IMG/VR virus record: IMGVR_UViG_3300023172_000239
Location: 1-21,071 of that record
Length of the DNA: 21,071 nt
From: a virus
Direction: 5' to 3' (one strand)
Shown: positions 1-7,600 of the stretch, piece after piece
Position numbering within the stretch: the first letter of the stretch is position 1
How the letters are laid out: every line of letters begins with the position of its first letter
The notes under the pieces: model-generated
Seen by the model: only the letters and a program-made list of their open reading frames with translations
Databases searched by the model: none
Told to the model about the DNA's origin: nothing
Translations under genes and position numbers: made by a program

Positions 1-191
1 GAATCAATACCAGATGTAAAACTTAAAGAAGCACTAGCAGATGCTGTTTGTGTACTGAGTAAAGTCATTTTACCAGCAACACCAGAAGGCAACGCTGTAA
101 TACCACTTAAACTGGCATTGTTGATACCTGCTGCCTTTAACTTTCCTGTTGTGTCAAAGTTATTGGCAAGTGATGTAATTCGTGTTCCCAT
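1..191 (-). CDS. Tail-fibre-like protein, 3' part missing (cut by left edge)
   Basis: The reading frame opens with ATG at 191 and runs off the left edge after 63 codons, without a stop. It begins MGTRITSLANNFDTTGK and contains NNASLSGITALP, GKMTLLST and SFTSGID. These match, in order, NNASLNSVTSLP, GKMKLILST and SFTSGID of the next gene upstream (191-856), so the two are tandem paralogues. The ATG overlaps the TAA of that gene by one base (TAATG), which suggests translational coupling. The role is probably a fibre or other surface protein of the virion. That is inferred from the paralogue and from the position at the end of the late fibre block, since no enzyme motif is visible. The rest of the protein is outside the window. 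Confidence 0.75.
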   Translation of the reverse strand, partial: MGTRITSLANNFDTTGKLKAAGINNASLSGITALPSGVAGKMTLLSTQTASASASLSFTSGID

Positions 192-856
192 TATGCTATT
201 CCGTATAGTGCTATTGTGCCAGCGTCTATGTTACCTGAACTATATTTAAATCTAATAGCATTAATTGCTGAAGTTGTATTAAAATAACCTGCCGCAAATT
301 GGTTAAAGGCATAATCACTATAATAAGATGAATGTAAATTTGACATAAAATGTTTTACATAAGTTGTAGAAGATGGATTGAATAACCATAATTCTCCTGA
401 TAAACTTTGATCCGCATCAGCGCCCACTCTACCTGCTAAAGTTTGAAATGAAGAGGATTGTGCTAAATCTCTACCAGCTTCATAACCAAGACCAGGACTT
501 GAATCAGCTTCATCGTGGTAAGCGGCAAAGTGTGTTGAAGTGATATTATTAGCATAGTCTCCATCAGTAGATGAAGCACCTTGTGTGCTACCTTGAAATT
601 GAAAACTTACATCATCAGTGGCTGGATGAATGTTTATAAACTTAAAAACATATGTCTTATATGTTGAATCAATGCCAGATGTAAATGATCTTGTTGTATT
701 ACCACTAGCAGTAGTAGAAAGAATCAGTTTCATCTTGCCGTCAACGGCAGTTGGTAAACTTGTAACGGAGTTTAGTGAGGCATTATTGAAGGCACTAGAT
801 GAGAATACTCCACTGGCGCCAACGTTATTGGCTGCTGTTCTAATAATACTTCCCAT
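191..856 (-). CDS. Tail-fibre-like virion protein (221 aa)
   Basis: This is a Ser/Thr/Asn-rich protein with no signal peptide or membrane segment. An N-terminal module (about residues 1-65) is shared with the partial gene downstream. It is followed by a unique region with an aromatic beta-rich stretch (YKTYVFKFINIHPATDD) and a C-terminus ending SSGNIDAGTIALYGIA. I recall this type of ending from fibre-associated proteins of marine phages. The start is supported by a strong Shine-Dalgarno GGAGG (about 861-865 on the complement), with a short spacer before ATG at 856. The gene lies 15 bases after the 337-aa fibre-like gene and overlaps the next by one base. A likely role is receptor contact or decoration of the distal tail. 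That is inference from composition and location, and a head decoration protein is an alternative. Confidence 0.7.
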   Translation of the reverse strand: MGSIIRTAANNVGASGVFSSSAFNNASLNSVTSLPTAVDGKMKLILSTTASGNTTRSFTSGIDSTYKTYVFKFINIHPATDDVSFQFQGSTQGASSTDGDYANNITSTHFAAYHDEADSSPGLGYEAGRDLAQSSSFQTLAGRVGADADQSLSGELWLFNPSSTTYVKHFMSNLHSSYYSDYAFNQFAAGYFNTTSAINAIRFKYSSGNIDAGTIALYGIA

Positions 857-871
857 AAGACCTCCATGTCA

Positions 872-1885
872 TTAGGTTAATCTTAAATATCTGTAAGAAA
901 TCTCAGCAGACGATGCCGGTGCTGAAACGAATGTTAATGTAGTTCCTGAGATTGAATAGTCATCACTTGGAACTAGTGTCACACCGTTGACAGTTACGAT
1001 TACATCTTCGACTGTTCTTCCAGAATCAATTGTAAATGCAGTTGTTGAACCATCACCTGTGTCTGTTCCATTTGTATAAGTTGCAGTACCAGCCAATGGT
1101 AAATAACGATAAGCAATTTCAGCACCAGATGCCGGTGCTGTTGTGAATGTTAATGTTGTACCAGAAATTGTGTAGTCAGTTGTTGGAACTAAATTAAATC
1201 CATTGACGTACACTAAAACATCAGCAACACTTCGACCTGAATCAATGGTGAACGCAGTTGTTGAACCATCGCCTGTCGCTGTTCCTGAAGTGTAAGTTAA
1301 TGTTGGGACAATGTTAGCATAAGTAACTTTTCGATTAGCAGCTGCAGTTGCATCATAAATGATGAACTCATCAGCACTTGCTGGTGTTTCTGCTAATTCT
1401 GTTGTTGCATTGATATCTAAATCACTAGCAACATTAGATGCTTGAATCTTTTTGATTGTGCTTGTAGATGTATCATAAACTAAAAATAAATCATCATCAG
1501 CTCGTTGTTCTGCTAGTTCTGTTGCACCAGAGATAACGTTATTTGAATCGTTGGATAGTTTATCATAGGTAATAGTACCATCAGCAGGACCTGCCATGGT
1601 TGTTGCTTCAAACGGTGTGATTACATAAATCGAAGCAGAACTTCCAGGTGCGGATGTAAATGTAACTCTTTTTAAATCACCTGATCCATCATTACCAACT
1701 GTAAATGCATAGGAAGAACCTGGTTCTTGTCGAACATTGTCGATATAAACCATCAGTGAGTTTTCACCACCTGCAGGTATGATATTTGCTAAATCAAATG
1801 CGGTTGTTGAACCATCACCTGTAAATCTATCTATTTTCGCAGCGGCCGAAAACTTTGTTTCGGGTTGCTTTCCTATATAAGCCAT
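872..1885 (-). CDS. Tail-fibre-like protein with three GDGSTTAF repeats (337 aa)
   Basis: The protein starts MAYIGKQP, an opening I recall from several marine T4-like phage fibre or structural proteins. It carries three copies of a beta-rich module that begins TGDGSTTAF: about residues 22-92 (diverged), 204-262 and 276-334. The module continues with a V.VNG or IDN element, a P..DY..SGTTLTF element and an end of the type AEI.YRYL. Between copies 1 and 2 lie two copies of another short unit, ELAE...D..(L/I)(V/I)YD (about 123-152 and 163-193). GDGSTTAF modules are typical of phage fibre and appendage proteins. The gene is 3 bases downstream of the 121-aa gene and probably shares its late transcript. 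The exact position in the particle cannot be told from sequence. Confidence 0.75.
   Translation of the reverse strand: MAYIGKQPETKFSAAAKIDRFTGDGSTTAFDLANIIPAGGENSLMVYIDNVRQEPGSSYAFTVGNDGSGDLKRVTFTSAPGSSASIYVITPFEATTMAGPADGTITYDKLSNDSNNVISGATELAEQRADDDLFLVYDTSTSTIKKIQASNVASDLDINATTELAETPASADEFIIYDATAAANRKVTYANIVPTLTYTSGTATGDGSTTAFTIDSGRSVADVLVYVNGFNLVPTTDYTISGTTLTFTTAPASGAEIAYRYLPLAGTATYTNGTDTGDGSTTAFTIDSGRTVEDVIVTVNGVTLVPSDDYSISGTTLTFVSAPASSAEISYRYLRLT
884..1060 (-). repeat. Repeat unit, copy 3, of the GDGSTTAF fibre module
   Basis: This stretch encodes residues 276-334 of the 337-aa fibre-like protein. It aligns without gaps to copy 2 (1100-1276). The protein copies share TGDGSTTAFTIDSGR, SGTTLTF and the final YRYL, and the DNA is also visibly similar. 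The spacing between copies is 72 codons. It looks like an in-gene tandem duplication. Confidence 0.8.
1100..1276 (-). repeat. Repeat unit, copy 2, of the GDGSTTAF fibre module
   Basis: This stretch encodes residues 204-262 of the 337-aa fibre-like protein and aligns gap-free with copy 3 at 884-1060. A third, diverged copy near the N-terminus (about 1610-1822) keeps the TGDGSTTAF start but has a longer middle. Confidence 0.8.
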
Positions 1886-1888
1886 TTA

Positions 1889-2254
1889 TTATACGTCCTC
1901 TAAAACTGAAACTGTAGCGTCAACTGAACTTGATGCACTCGCACTTACACGAATAGCATCGTTTGTTGTTCCGTCACCCATTAAAACAAGTTTATTACCA
2001 GACATTACTTCAAGTGAAGAACCGGCAGGAATACTTGCATCTTTTACGATATACACATCATTGGAACCATCATAGTTATCTAAGAAAACACTTGCAGTCA
2101 CACCAGAAGATGATTTGTTTGCAAGAGTAATACCGATAACGATAGATTCAACTGCTGTACTTGATGAGGAAGGAACTGTATAAACAGCAGATGCTGATGC
2201 ACCTGCGCTTGTGTTCACATCGGCGACTGTAAATCTTTTAAAATCGTTTGCCAT
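1889..2254 (-). CDS. Small virion-associated protein, beta-rich (121 aa)
   Basis: This Ser/Ala/Val-rich protein starts MANDFKRFTVADV. It has a pattern of short beta strands (VYTVPSSSSTAVESIVIGITLANKSS, then an Ala/Ser-rich end with VSVLEDV), no Cys and no membrane segment. I recall similar small proteins in structural clusters of marine T4-like phages, but the function is not known to me. A compact beta-sandwich appendage or decoration subunit is a guess. The start is supported by AAGGGAT a few bases upstream of ATG 2254. An exact T4 late-promoter octamer lies 17 bases upstream, so this gene probably begins its own late transcript together with the fibre genes that follow. Confidence 0.7.
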   Translation of the reverse strand: MANDFKRFTVADVNTSAGASASAVYTVPSSSSTAVESIVIGITLANKSSSGVTASVFLDNYDGSNDVYIVKDASIPAGSSLEVMSGNKLVLMGDGTTNDAIRVSASASSSVDATVSVLEDV

Positions 2255-2270
2255 TTTTATCCCTTTGTAC

Positions 2271-2278
2271 TATTTATA
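2271..2278 (-). promoter_or_regulatory. T4-type late promoter (TATAAATA)
   Basis: The complement reads TATAAATA, an exact match to the T4 late-promoter octamer recognised by RNA polymerase with gp55. It lies between the stop of the 174-aa gene and the ATG at 2254. The predicted transcript has a leader of about 11 bases carrying the AAGGGAT ribosome-binding site. Confidence 0.65.
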
Positions 2279-2803
2279 CTATCCTAATGCAACTGCTTGT
2301 GCAATTGCAAAATTTGTTGTTGCAACTGATGTTCCGTTTATTTGAACATCACTTGTACCGTTAATAATTGCACCTTGAATGGTGCCTGATGCAGTAATAT
2401 TGACTGCTCCTGTGATTGAACCACTTGTTAAACTTGCAGTTCCGTCTGTTATGGTGCCACCTTGTATTGTACCAGTGGCAGTAAAACTTGTAATACCAGA
2501 AATTGCACTTGCCAATGCAAAAGTAACTGTCTGAGATCCGTCTGATGTTGTTGTAATTTGATTTGCAGTACCAGATAGAGCAAATGTCTGTGCGTCTGAT
2601 ACAGAACCATTTGATCCTGAATCAGCAGAAAAGTCTAAATCAGTAGCAGTAACTGCCGAATTGACTTCATTAATCGCACCAACAACACTTGTTGCAGTCG
2701 TTGTTAACGATGCTGGATCCCCAATATCAGTAGAAGAAAGACTATTAAAAGTCGTTCTAAATTCTTCTAATGTATTCGTTGTTAATACTGTTCTTGCGGC
2801 CAT
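2279..2803 (-). CDS. Fibre-like protein with low-complexity beta repeats (174 aa)
   Basis: The N-terminus (about residues 11-49) has the pattern TLEEFRTTFNSLS..DIGD..SL.TTATSVVGAINEVN. I recall this as a recurring N-terminal element of fibre-like proteins in marine T4-type phages. The remainder consists of short Thr/Ser/Gly-rich strands such as ATGTIQGGTITDGTASLTSG, with ASGTIQGAIINGTSD as a second copy. That is the look of a trimeric beta-helix or beta-prism shaft. The start codon overlaps the stop of the upstream coiled-coil gene by one base (TAATG). The role is probably a short fibre or shaft component, which is inference. Confidence 0.7.
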   Translation of the reverse strand: MAARTVLTTNTLEEFRTTFNSLSSTDIGDPASLTTTATSVVGAINEVNSAVTATDLDFSADSGSNGSVSDAQTFALSGTANQITTTSDGSQTVTFALASAISGITSFTATGTIQGGTITDGTASLTSGSITGAVNITASGTIQGAIINGTSDVQINGTSVATTNFAIAQAVALG

Positions 2804-3018
2804 TACTTAACTACCTTTAATAATAATTCTTTTATCTCGTACATCTCTGATTTTAAAGAATTGACATCTCTGATAATATCTCTGAGTTTGTCATTATCTT
2901 TTTGTTTTTCTCTTACTCGTTTCATATAAGCGATATAAGCCTTTCGATCAGAATTTATAACTGCTTGAGTTGTTGTGTCTTTTACAAAACTTCTATTCTG
3001 TTCTACTGTTCTTCTCAT
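2803..3018 (-). CDS. Small coiled-coil protein (71 aa)
   Basis: The protein is charged and helix-prone. Residues about 27-68 have a heptad-like pattern (YIAYMKRVREKQKDNDKLRDIIRDV.SLKSEMYEIKELL) that predicts a coiled coil. It has no Cys and no membrane segment. It sits between the 528-aa virion protein and the 174-aa fibre-like protein, with TAATG one-base overlaps at both ends, so its translation is probably coupled to both. It may be a fibre chaperone, a fibre connector or a minor structural subunit. I do not recognise a named family. Confidence 0.65.
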   Translation of the reverse strand: MRRTVEQNRSFVKDTTTQAVINSDRKAYIAYMKRVREKQKDNDKLRDIIRDVNSLKSEMYEIKELLLKVVK

Positions 3019-4604
3019 TATGTCGCCAATGCAATTGCTCGTAAATCTGTGATTCTTGGTGGGTAAGCAGGATTAGATCCTGTCATTACAATCTTAATTG
3101 CAAATGATGTAAACTCACCAAGACCATCAGCAGTAAACTTTTGTTCGTTGTAACTTGTATTATATTCTGGACTATAAGGTGTCTGTGAACGACTTTCAGA
3201 ATATGTAATAGCATCGTCTGCTAAACCTGTTGTATTGAAATAGATATATGGAATTTCATCAAATGGTCGACTGTCATCAACGTGTCTAATCTTATACAAT
3301 AACTTAATATCAGATGTTGGATAATTGTTTGCACTAATTCTAACATCTAATGCAGTTGCAGGATTATCTAATAGAATCTCTTTTGTAATATACTTTGCGT
3401 TTGCACTACCACCTGTACTCTCTGTTTCATCAACAAATCCTGTTGTGTTAGAATTTGTGGGTTCATCTAATCGATTTGAAACAGCAATTAAGTTTGTTCT
3501 TGCAGTATCAATCACTGGCGAAACATTTTGATTTGCAGATGACATTTCTATTTTATATGTCATTGTTTTGTTACCAGAGAAATGTGTTGTTTCATTAATA
3601 CCAGATGCAACTTGTTGTTGTGTAGTGAAGTAGTAGTTATCGTTTGGTGTGATTTCTTTTTCTGTCTGAGCAGTATAAGAAGTTTCAGAACCATGTATAG
3701 ATTGTTTTGATGTTGTTGTAATTTTGTGTGTCATCGTTGCATCTTCAGGATGCATGAAACCAATCTGTGGTTGTAAAACTTCAAAGGCAACATTCTTTGT
3801 TGCAGTAACAGATGTGCCACCAACACTTCCTGTTGATGTTGCAGTATCACCAGAGATTGTAATTGTATAACTATCTAAAGTAACATTACCAATATCATGT
3901 GTTCCGTTAATTGCACTACCTAAAATACCATTGTAATCAGTAGCATCTGTCAGACCTGCGATTGTTACCTTATCAGGTTTATCATCATTCATACCATGAT
4001 CAGGATGATTGATTTTAATAATGGCAGGATTACCACCAAATGCGGTACCAGAACCTGCAGTTGCATTTGTTTCAATAGGGTTGTTTCCTAGTGTTTCAGC
4101 AGTTAATGTTGAATTATTAAATGTAACTGTACCTGTTGTATAAGTTGTAAAGTTTGCTTTCTTTAGTGAAAATTTAATATCTTGTAAAGGTGATTCTTGT
4201 TGACCACCTACGTTTTGTGATTTAAACAAACTACCAACAGCAGGTTGTTCAGAAACTCGTCTTGTTGTGCCAATAACTGTTTGACCTAATTCGGAAACAT
4301 AAAGATTATAATCGGTACTATTTGCTGTGAGACCAATTGCATATGTTTGCCCACCTTTTAGAAATACAGGAGAATCAAATGTAAATGTTGTCGCAGTGTT
4401 GCCGTCAGTTGAAGTATTAACATCAGCGGCTGCCTTTGTTACTACACTAAATGGTAATATTTTAGAACCAGGTCTATCTCTATATGTTTCAAGTAATGCA
4501 ACGTTAATAGGTTGTGTTGAATCTTTGGCACTAAAATATAAATCTAGTGATGTAACGAAACAACCTTCTGCCACATTGTTAACGAATGTTTGTGCAACTG
4601 CCAT
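3018..4604 (-). CDS. Virion structural protein, resembles detached C-terminal part of the DUF4815-type giant protein (528 aa)
   Basis: The protein starts MAVAQTFVNNVAEGCFVTSLDLYFSAKD and continues with a PFS.V element, TTFTFDSPVFLKGGQTYA, SLFKSQN and DIKFSLKKANF (residues 1-152). From memory, in cyanophage giant structural proteins the equivalent segment begins DPLAQTF or DPLAQSF and is joined to the upstream DUF4815 region in one chain. Residues about 193-250 hold an HGM...VTIAG...NGI...INGTHD..NVT.DSYTITI module of a kind also present in the 1698-aa neighbour. The C-terminal part is beta-rich and ends in ITDLRAIALAT. The ATG overlaps the TAA of the 1698-aa gene (TAATG), next to a slippery A-run (see 4602-4613). 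It may therefore be made by reinitiation and also as a fusion. Confidence 0.75.
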   Translation of the reverse strand: MAVAQTFVNNVAEGCFVTSLDLYFSAKDSTQPINVALLETYRDRPGSKILPFSVVTKAAADVNTSTDGNTATTFTFDSPVFLKGGQTYAIGLTANSTDYNLYVSELGQTVIGTTRRVSEQPAVGSLFKSQNVGGQQESPLQDIKFSLKKANFTTYTTGTVTFNNSTLTAETLGNNPIETNATAGSGTAFGGNPAIIKINHPDHGMNDDKPDKVTIAGLTDATDYNGILGSAINGTHDIGNVTLDSYTITISGDTATSTGSVGGTSVTATKNVAFEVLQPQIGFMHPEDATMTHKITTTSKQSIHGSETSYTAQTEKEITPNDNYYFTTQQQVASGINETTHFSGNKTMTYKIEMSSANQNVSPVIDTARTNLIAVSNRLDEPTNSNTTGFVDETESTGGSANAKYITKEILLDNPATALDVRISANNYPTSDIKLLYKIRHVDDSRPFDEIPYIYFNTTGLADDAITYSESRSQTPYSPEYNTSYNEQKFTADGLGEFTSFAIKIVMTGSNPAYPPRITDLRAIALAT

Positions 4605-4613
4605 TATTTTTTT
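4602..4613 (-). promoter_or_regulatory. Candidate -1 frameshift site / coupled stop-start (A_AAA_AAA_TAA_TG)
   Basis: In the frame of the 1698-aa gene the end reads AAG GGA AAA AAA TAA. The seven A residues (4613-4607) therefore form a perfect in-frame X_XXY_YYZ slippery heptamer, A_AAA_AAA, directly followed by the stop. A -1 slip would read ATA ATG GCA and enter the 528-aa frame, giving one chain of about 2,227 residues. AAGGGA lies just upstream and could act as a Shine-Dalgarno for the ATG at 4604 or as a stimulator. Ordinary reinitiation at TAATG is the simpler alternative, and both could occur. Confidence 0.45.
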
Positions 4614-7600
4614 CCCTTTATAATATTTAACACTTTACCTGCAAGATACACCACAGGTTCACCTATTGTCATATATATTTTCCCTAGATAATCAGGTTTT
4701 GTTTTTAATAGAATGTGTTTGATATGATTTGTTCTTCTCTGTGCAATGTGAGAACCGATCTTTGTTAATACTTTACTTCGTTTCATTCCTTTTACAAACG
4801 GACCGAACACCCAATGATAACCTTCTTGGTGTGTCATTGTTAAGAATTTTTGCTGATAGATATACCACAGTTTCATTGCACGTTCCCAATTCTCATTACC
4901 AGTAGTTCTATACATTTGAGTACAGATGATACTCTTACCACTGTTTTTATTAGAAGCACCAGTGTTTGGTGAAGGATCATATTTTTGAAAAGGAGTTCCT
5001 GCATATGATTCTTGTTCTTCTCTGTTTCTTAATTCATGTAAATGTCTTACTCTACTATCATCTGGATCAGCATCCCTACTATCTGGTATACCATCACCAT
5101 CTCTATCACGATTTCCTCTATCATTACCACCACGATTTGCATTTGATGATGAAGAACCACCATTATAGAATGTGAAAGAATCAGTCACTTCTCTTATTGA
5201 ATTTTCTTCCATAAGTTTTGTTTCTAATACTTCAGGAACTCTTGTTGCATAAATTGTTTCTTGTTCTGTAACTAACAAACCTTGTGCTCTATATTTTGCT
5301 GATGCAAATGATTCATTATGTAAACCTGTTCTAAAGTTTGCAGTTGAATCAGTAATTTTAAATACTCTTTCACCACATCTCCATTTTGGATTTCCAGAAA
5401 CACTTGGTTCTGGTATTGCAAATGTTCCTGTTAAAGAACCGTTAGCATCAGACGTTAATTGACCACCAAGTGAACCACCGTCTGGTGTGATGTATGCAGA
5501 TACATCTACTTCTTCAAAATATGCATAGTGTTTAGATAATGGTTTTAAACCTGTAACTGTAAATGTGATTGTCTTAGAACGAATATAAGGAACGTATGAT
5601 AGATCAACAACTTTCTCACCAAATGATTGTTGTACAACTTGTGATGAGAGTTCTCTTTTTAATCCAGTTCTTGTTGCAGTTCCTGTTCGACCTTCTTTAA
5701 CTGTTCTTTGATTACCACTGTTTGTTTTTTCTACAAAAGTACCAGTCCAGTTATTTTGCCATTCGTTCCAAACTGTTCCTGTTTTGTGTGCAGGATTTGG
5801 AATATCTTTGATTGAGTTGTAAAGTAAATCATTATTCACAACCAAATCTGGTGAAGTTTTTGTATCTTTCCATTCATCAACTTCTGGCGTTAATTTCATA
5901 TTACCATAATATGTAAATACATTGAAAGGATTAACATTCACAGTTGTAGTTGCACTTAAATTTGAAACTAGTTCTACCTCTGTGTAAGGTAGTGTAATTA
6001 AATCACCTGTTTTTTTATAGCCCGCTGATGTTCTTGCAGTATCAGTTGTTGCTGTTTCTGTTAAAGCAATTTGATCAGTTGTACATCTTGGTCTTACAAC
6101 ACCATTTTCTAAATCCATTGAACATTGATAATCAGCACTTGTTGTATCACCAACGTTGTGTCCTTTGAATGTGTCAACTAAGAAACCATTTTTAAATCGA
6201 TTGAAACCATCAGCGTCTTGTATTTGTAAATTTAATGTTTCTTGTTCTAGTAAAGATAAACTTGTGTAATATTCTAAATTCTTAATACGACTTTCTAACT
6301 TACCAATATCTCTCATTGTGTATCTACGATTATCAACAGGTATAACTGTTACATCACTTGTGCTAAATGTGTAAGCAGGTAATCTTAAATAACATAAAAC
6401 CATAGAGTTATCGATAGCATCAGGTCTTTGTGGATCAACAGCAGATGATCCTTTTGCCTGTTTAAATTGACCTTTTGTTGTTAAGTAAATTGAATCAATA
6501 CGTGATAGATAAAATTCAAAGTCTGCTCTAAAGTTAGAACCAGGTTTTGGAATATCGACAGATACTGCACCTGTGTTTAAGAAGTTCTTTGCACCAGTGG
6601 CATCTTTATCATTATAACCAACAACGTCACTACCATCAGCAACTCTTGGTCTAAAGTCAATACAATCTCTTAACTCTAAAGTTTCTTCTCTTACTTCAGA
6701 TTTGAATGAAGGAATATTAGCATAATCAATCGCATAACTATCAACACTGAAATAATCACCAGCACCATGTGAGAAGTAATCAAAGTTAATCAGTAATCGA
6801 CCAGTTGGTGCTTGAGCACCAGACTTTAATTTGATTCGACCTAAGTCATAGAAGTTATCTCTTTGACCATTGTCTAAATCAAAACGATCAGTGATATCTG
6901 TATCTGATGTAGTAGCCGCAGTTGAAAAGTCTGCTGCCATGTAAACTGAATTTAATGCATAGATGTCTGCTTTACCTAGTGAGATAGAACTTGCAGTTGC
7001 AGTTGCCTCAGTAGTAATATTTAAAGTTGAACCAGCAACTAAAGTTTTAGATTTTTCACCAGCAACTTCTCTTGTAATTGTTGCAGTTAACTTAACTTGT
7101 GAACCACCATAGTTAGCACCTAAGTCAATTGTTAACTGATCATTACCAGATGATCTTGTAAAGATAGAATCACCTTCATGGTTGTTTCCTGATAGTGATG
7201 TAATATCACCAACACTACCTGATGAAGAACCAGCAGTGATATGCATTAGTGTATAATCACCAGATGCTAAAGAAGCAAAAGTTTCGTTTGCACCTGCGTT
7301 GAAGATACCAATACCATCACCTGTTAGTGTTGCGACAAATTGTCTTCTTACAGTAAATGTCGTATCTGTTAGACCGTCATTGGATGCTGTCTTTAATGTC
7401 TTAACAACACCCTCTGGCATTTTATAAACTAAAGTATTGTTTTGACTTTCTTGTAATTTTGTTCTACGTCTTTCAATTGGTGAAGATGTTGTGACATCAG
7501 CAGAACCAACAGCAGATGCCAATGTTAAACTTGTATCACTTACAATTGCAAGAACTGTTCCTGTTAATGATTCACCTGTGTTGTCTGTAAATGCAATTGT

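Noticed and set aside
884-1276. Direct repeats as a CRISPR-like array
   Set aside because: The repeats are 177-base coding modules in frame within a fibre gene, with no short repeat-spacer structure.
4966-5175. Long plus-strand reading frames antisense to the structural genes (also near 4327, 8025, 10026, 11468 and 13385)
   Set aside because: They lie fully inside well-supported minus-strand genes, have odd compositions (His/Leu/Tyr-rich or Val/Pro-rich) and no ribosome-binding site context. They mirror the biased codons of the real genes.
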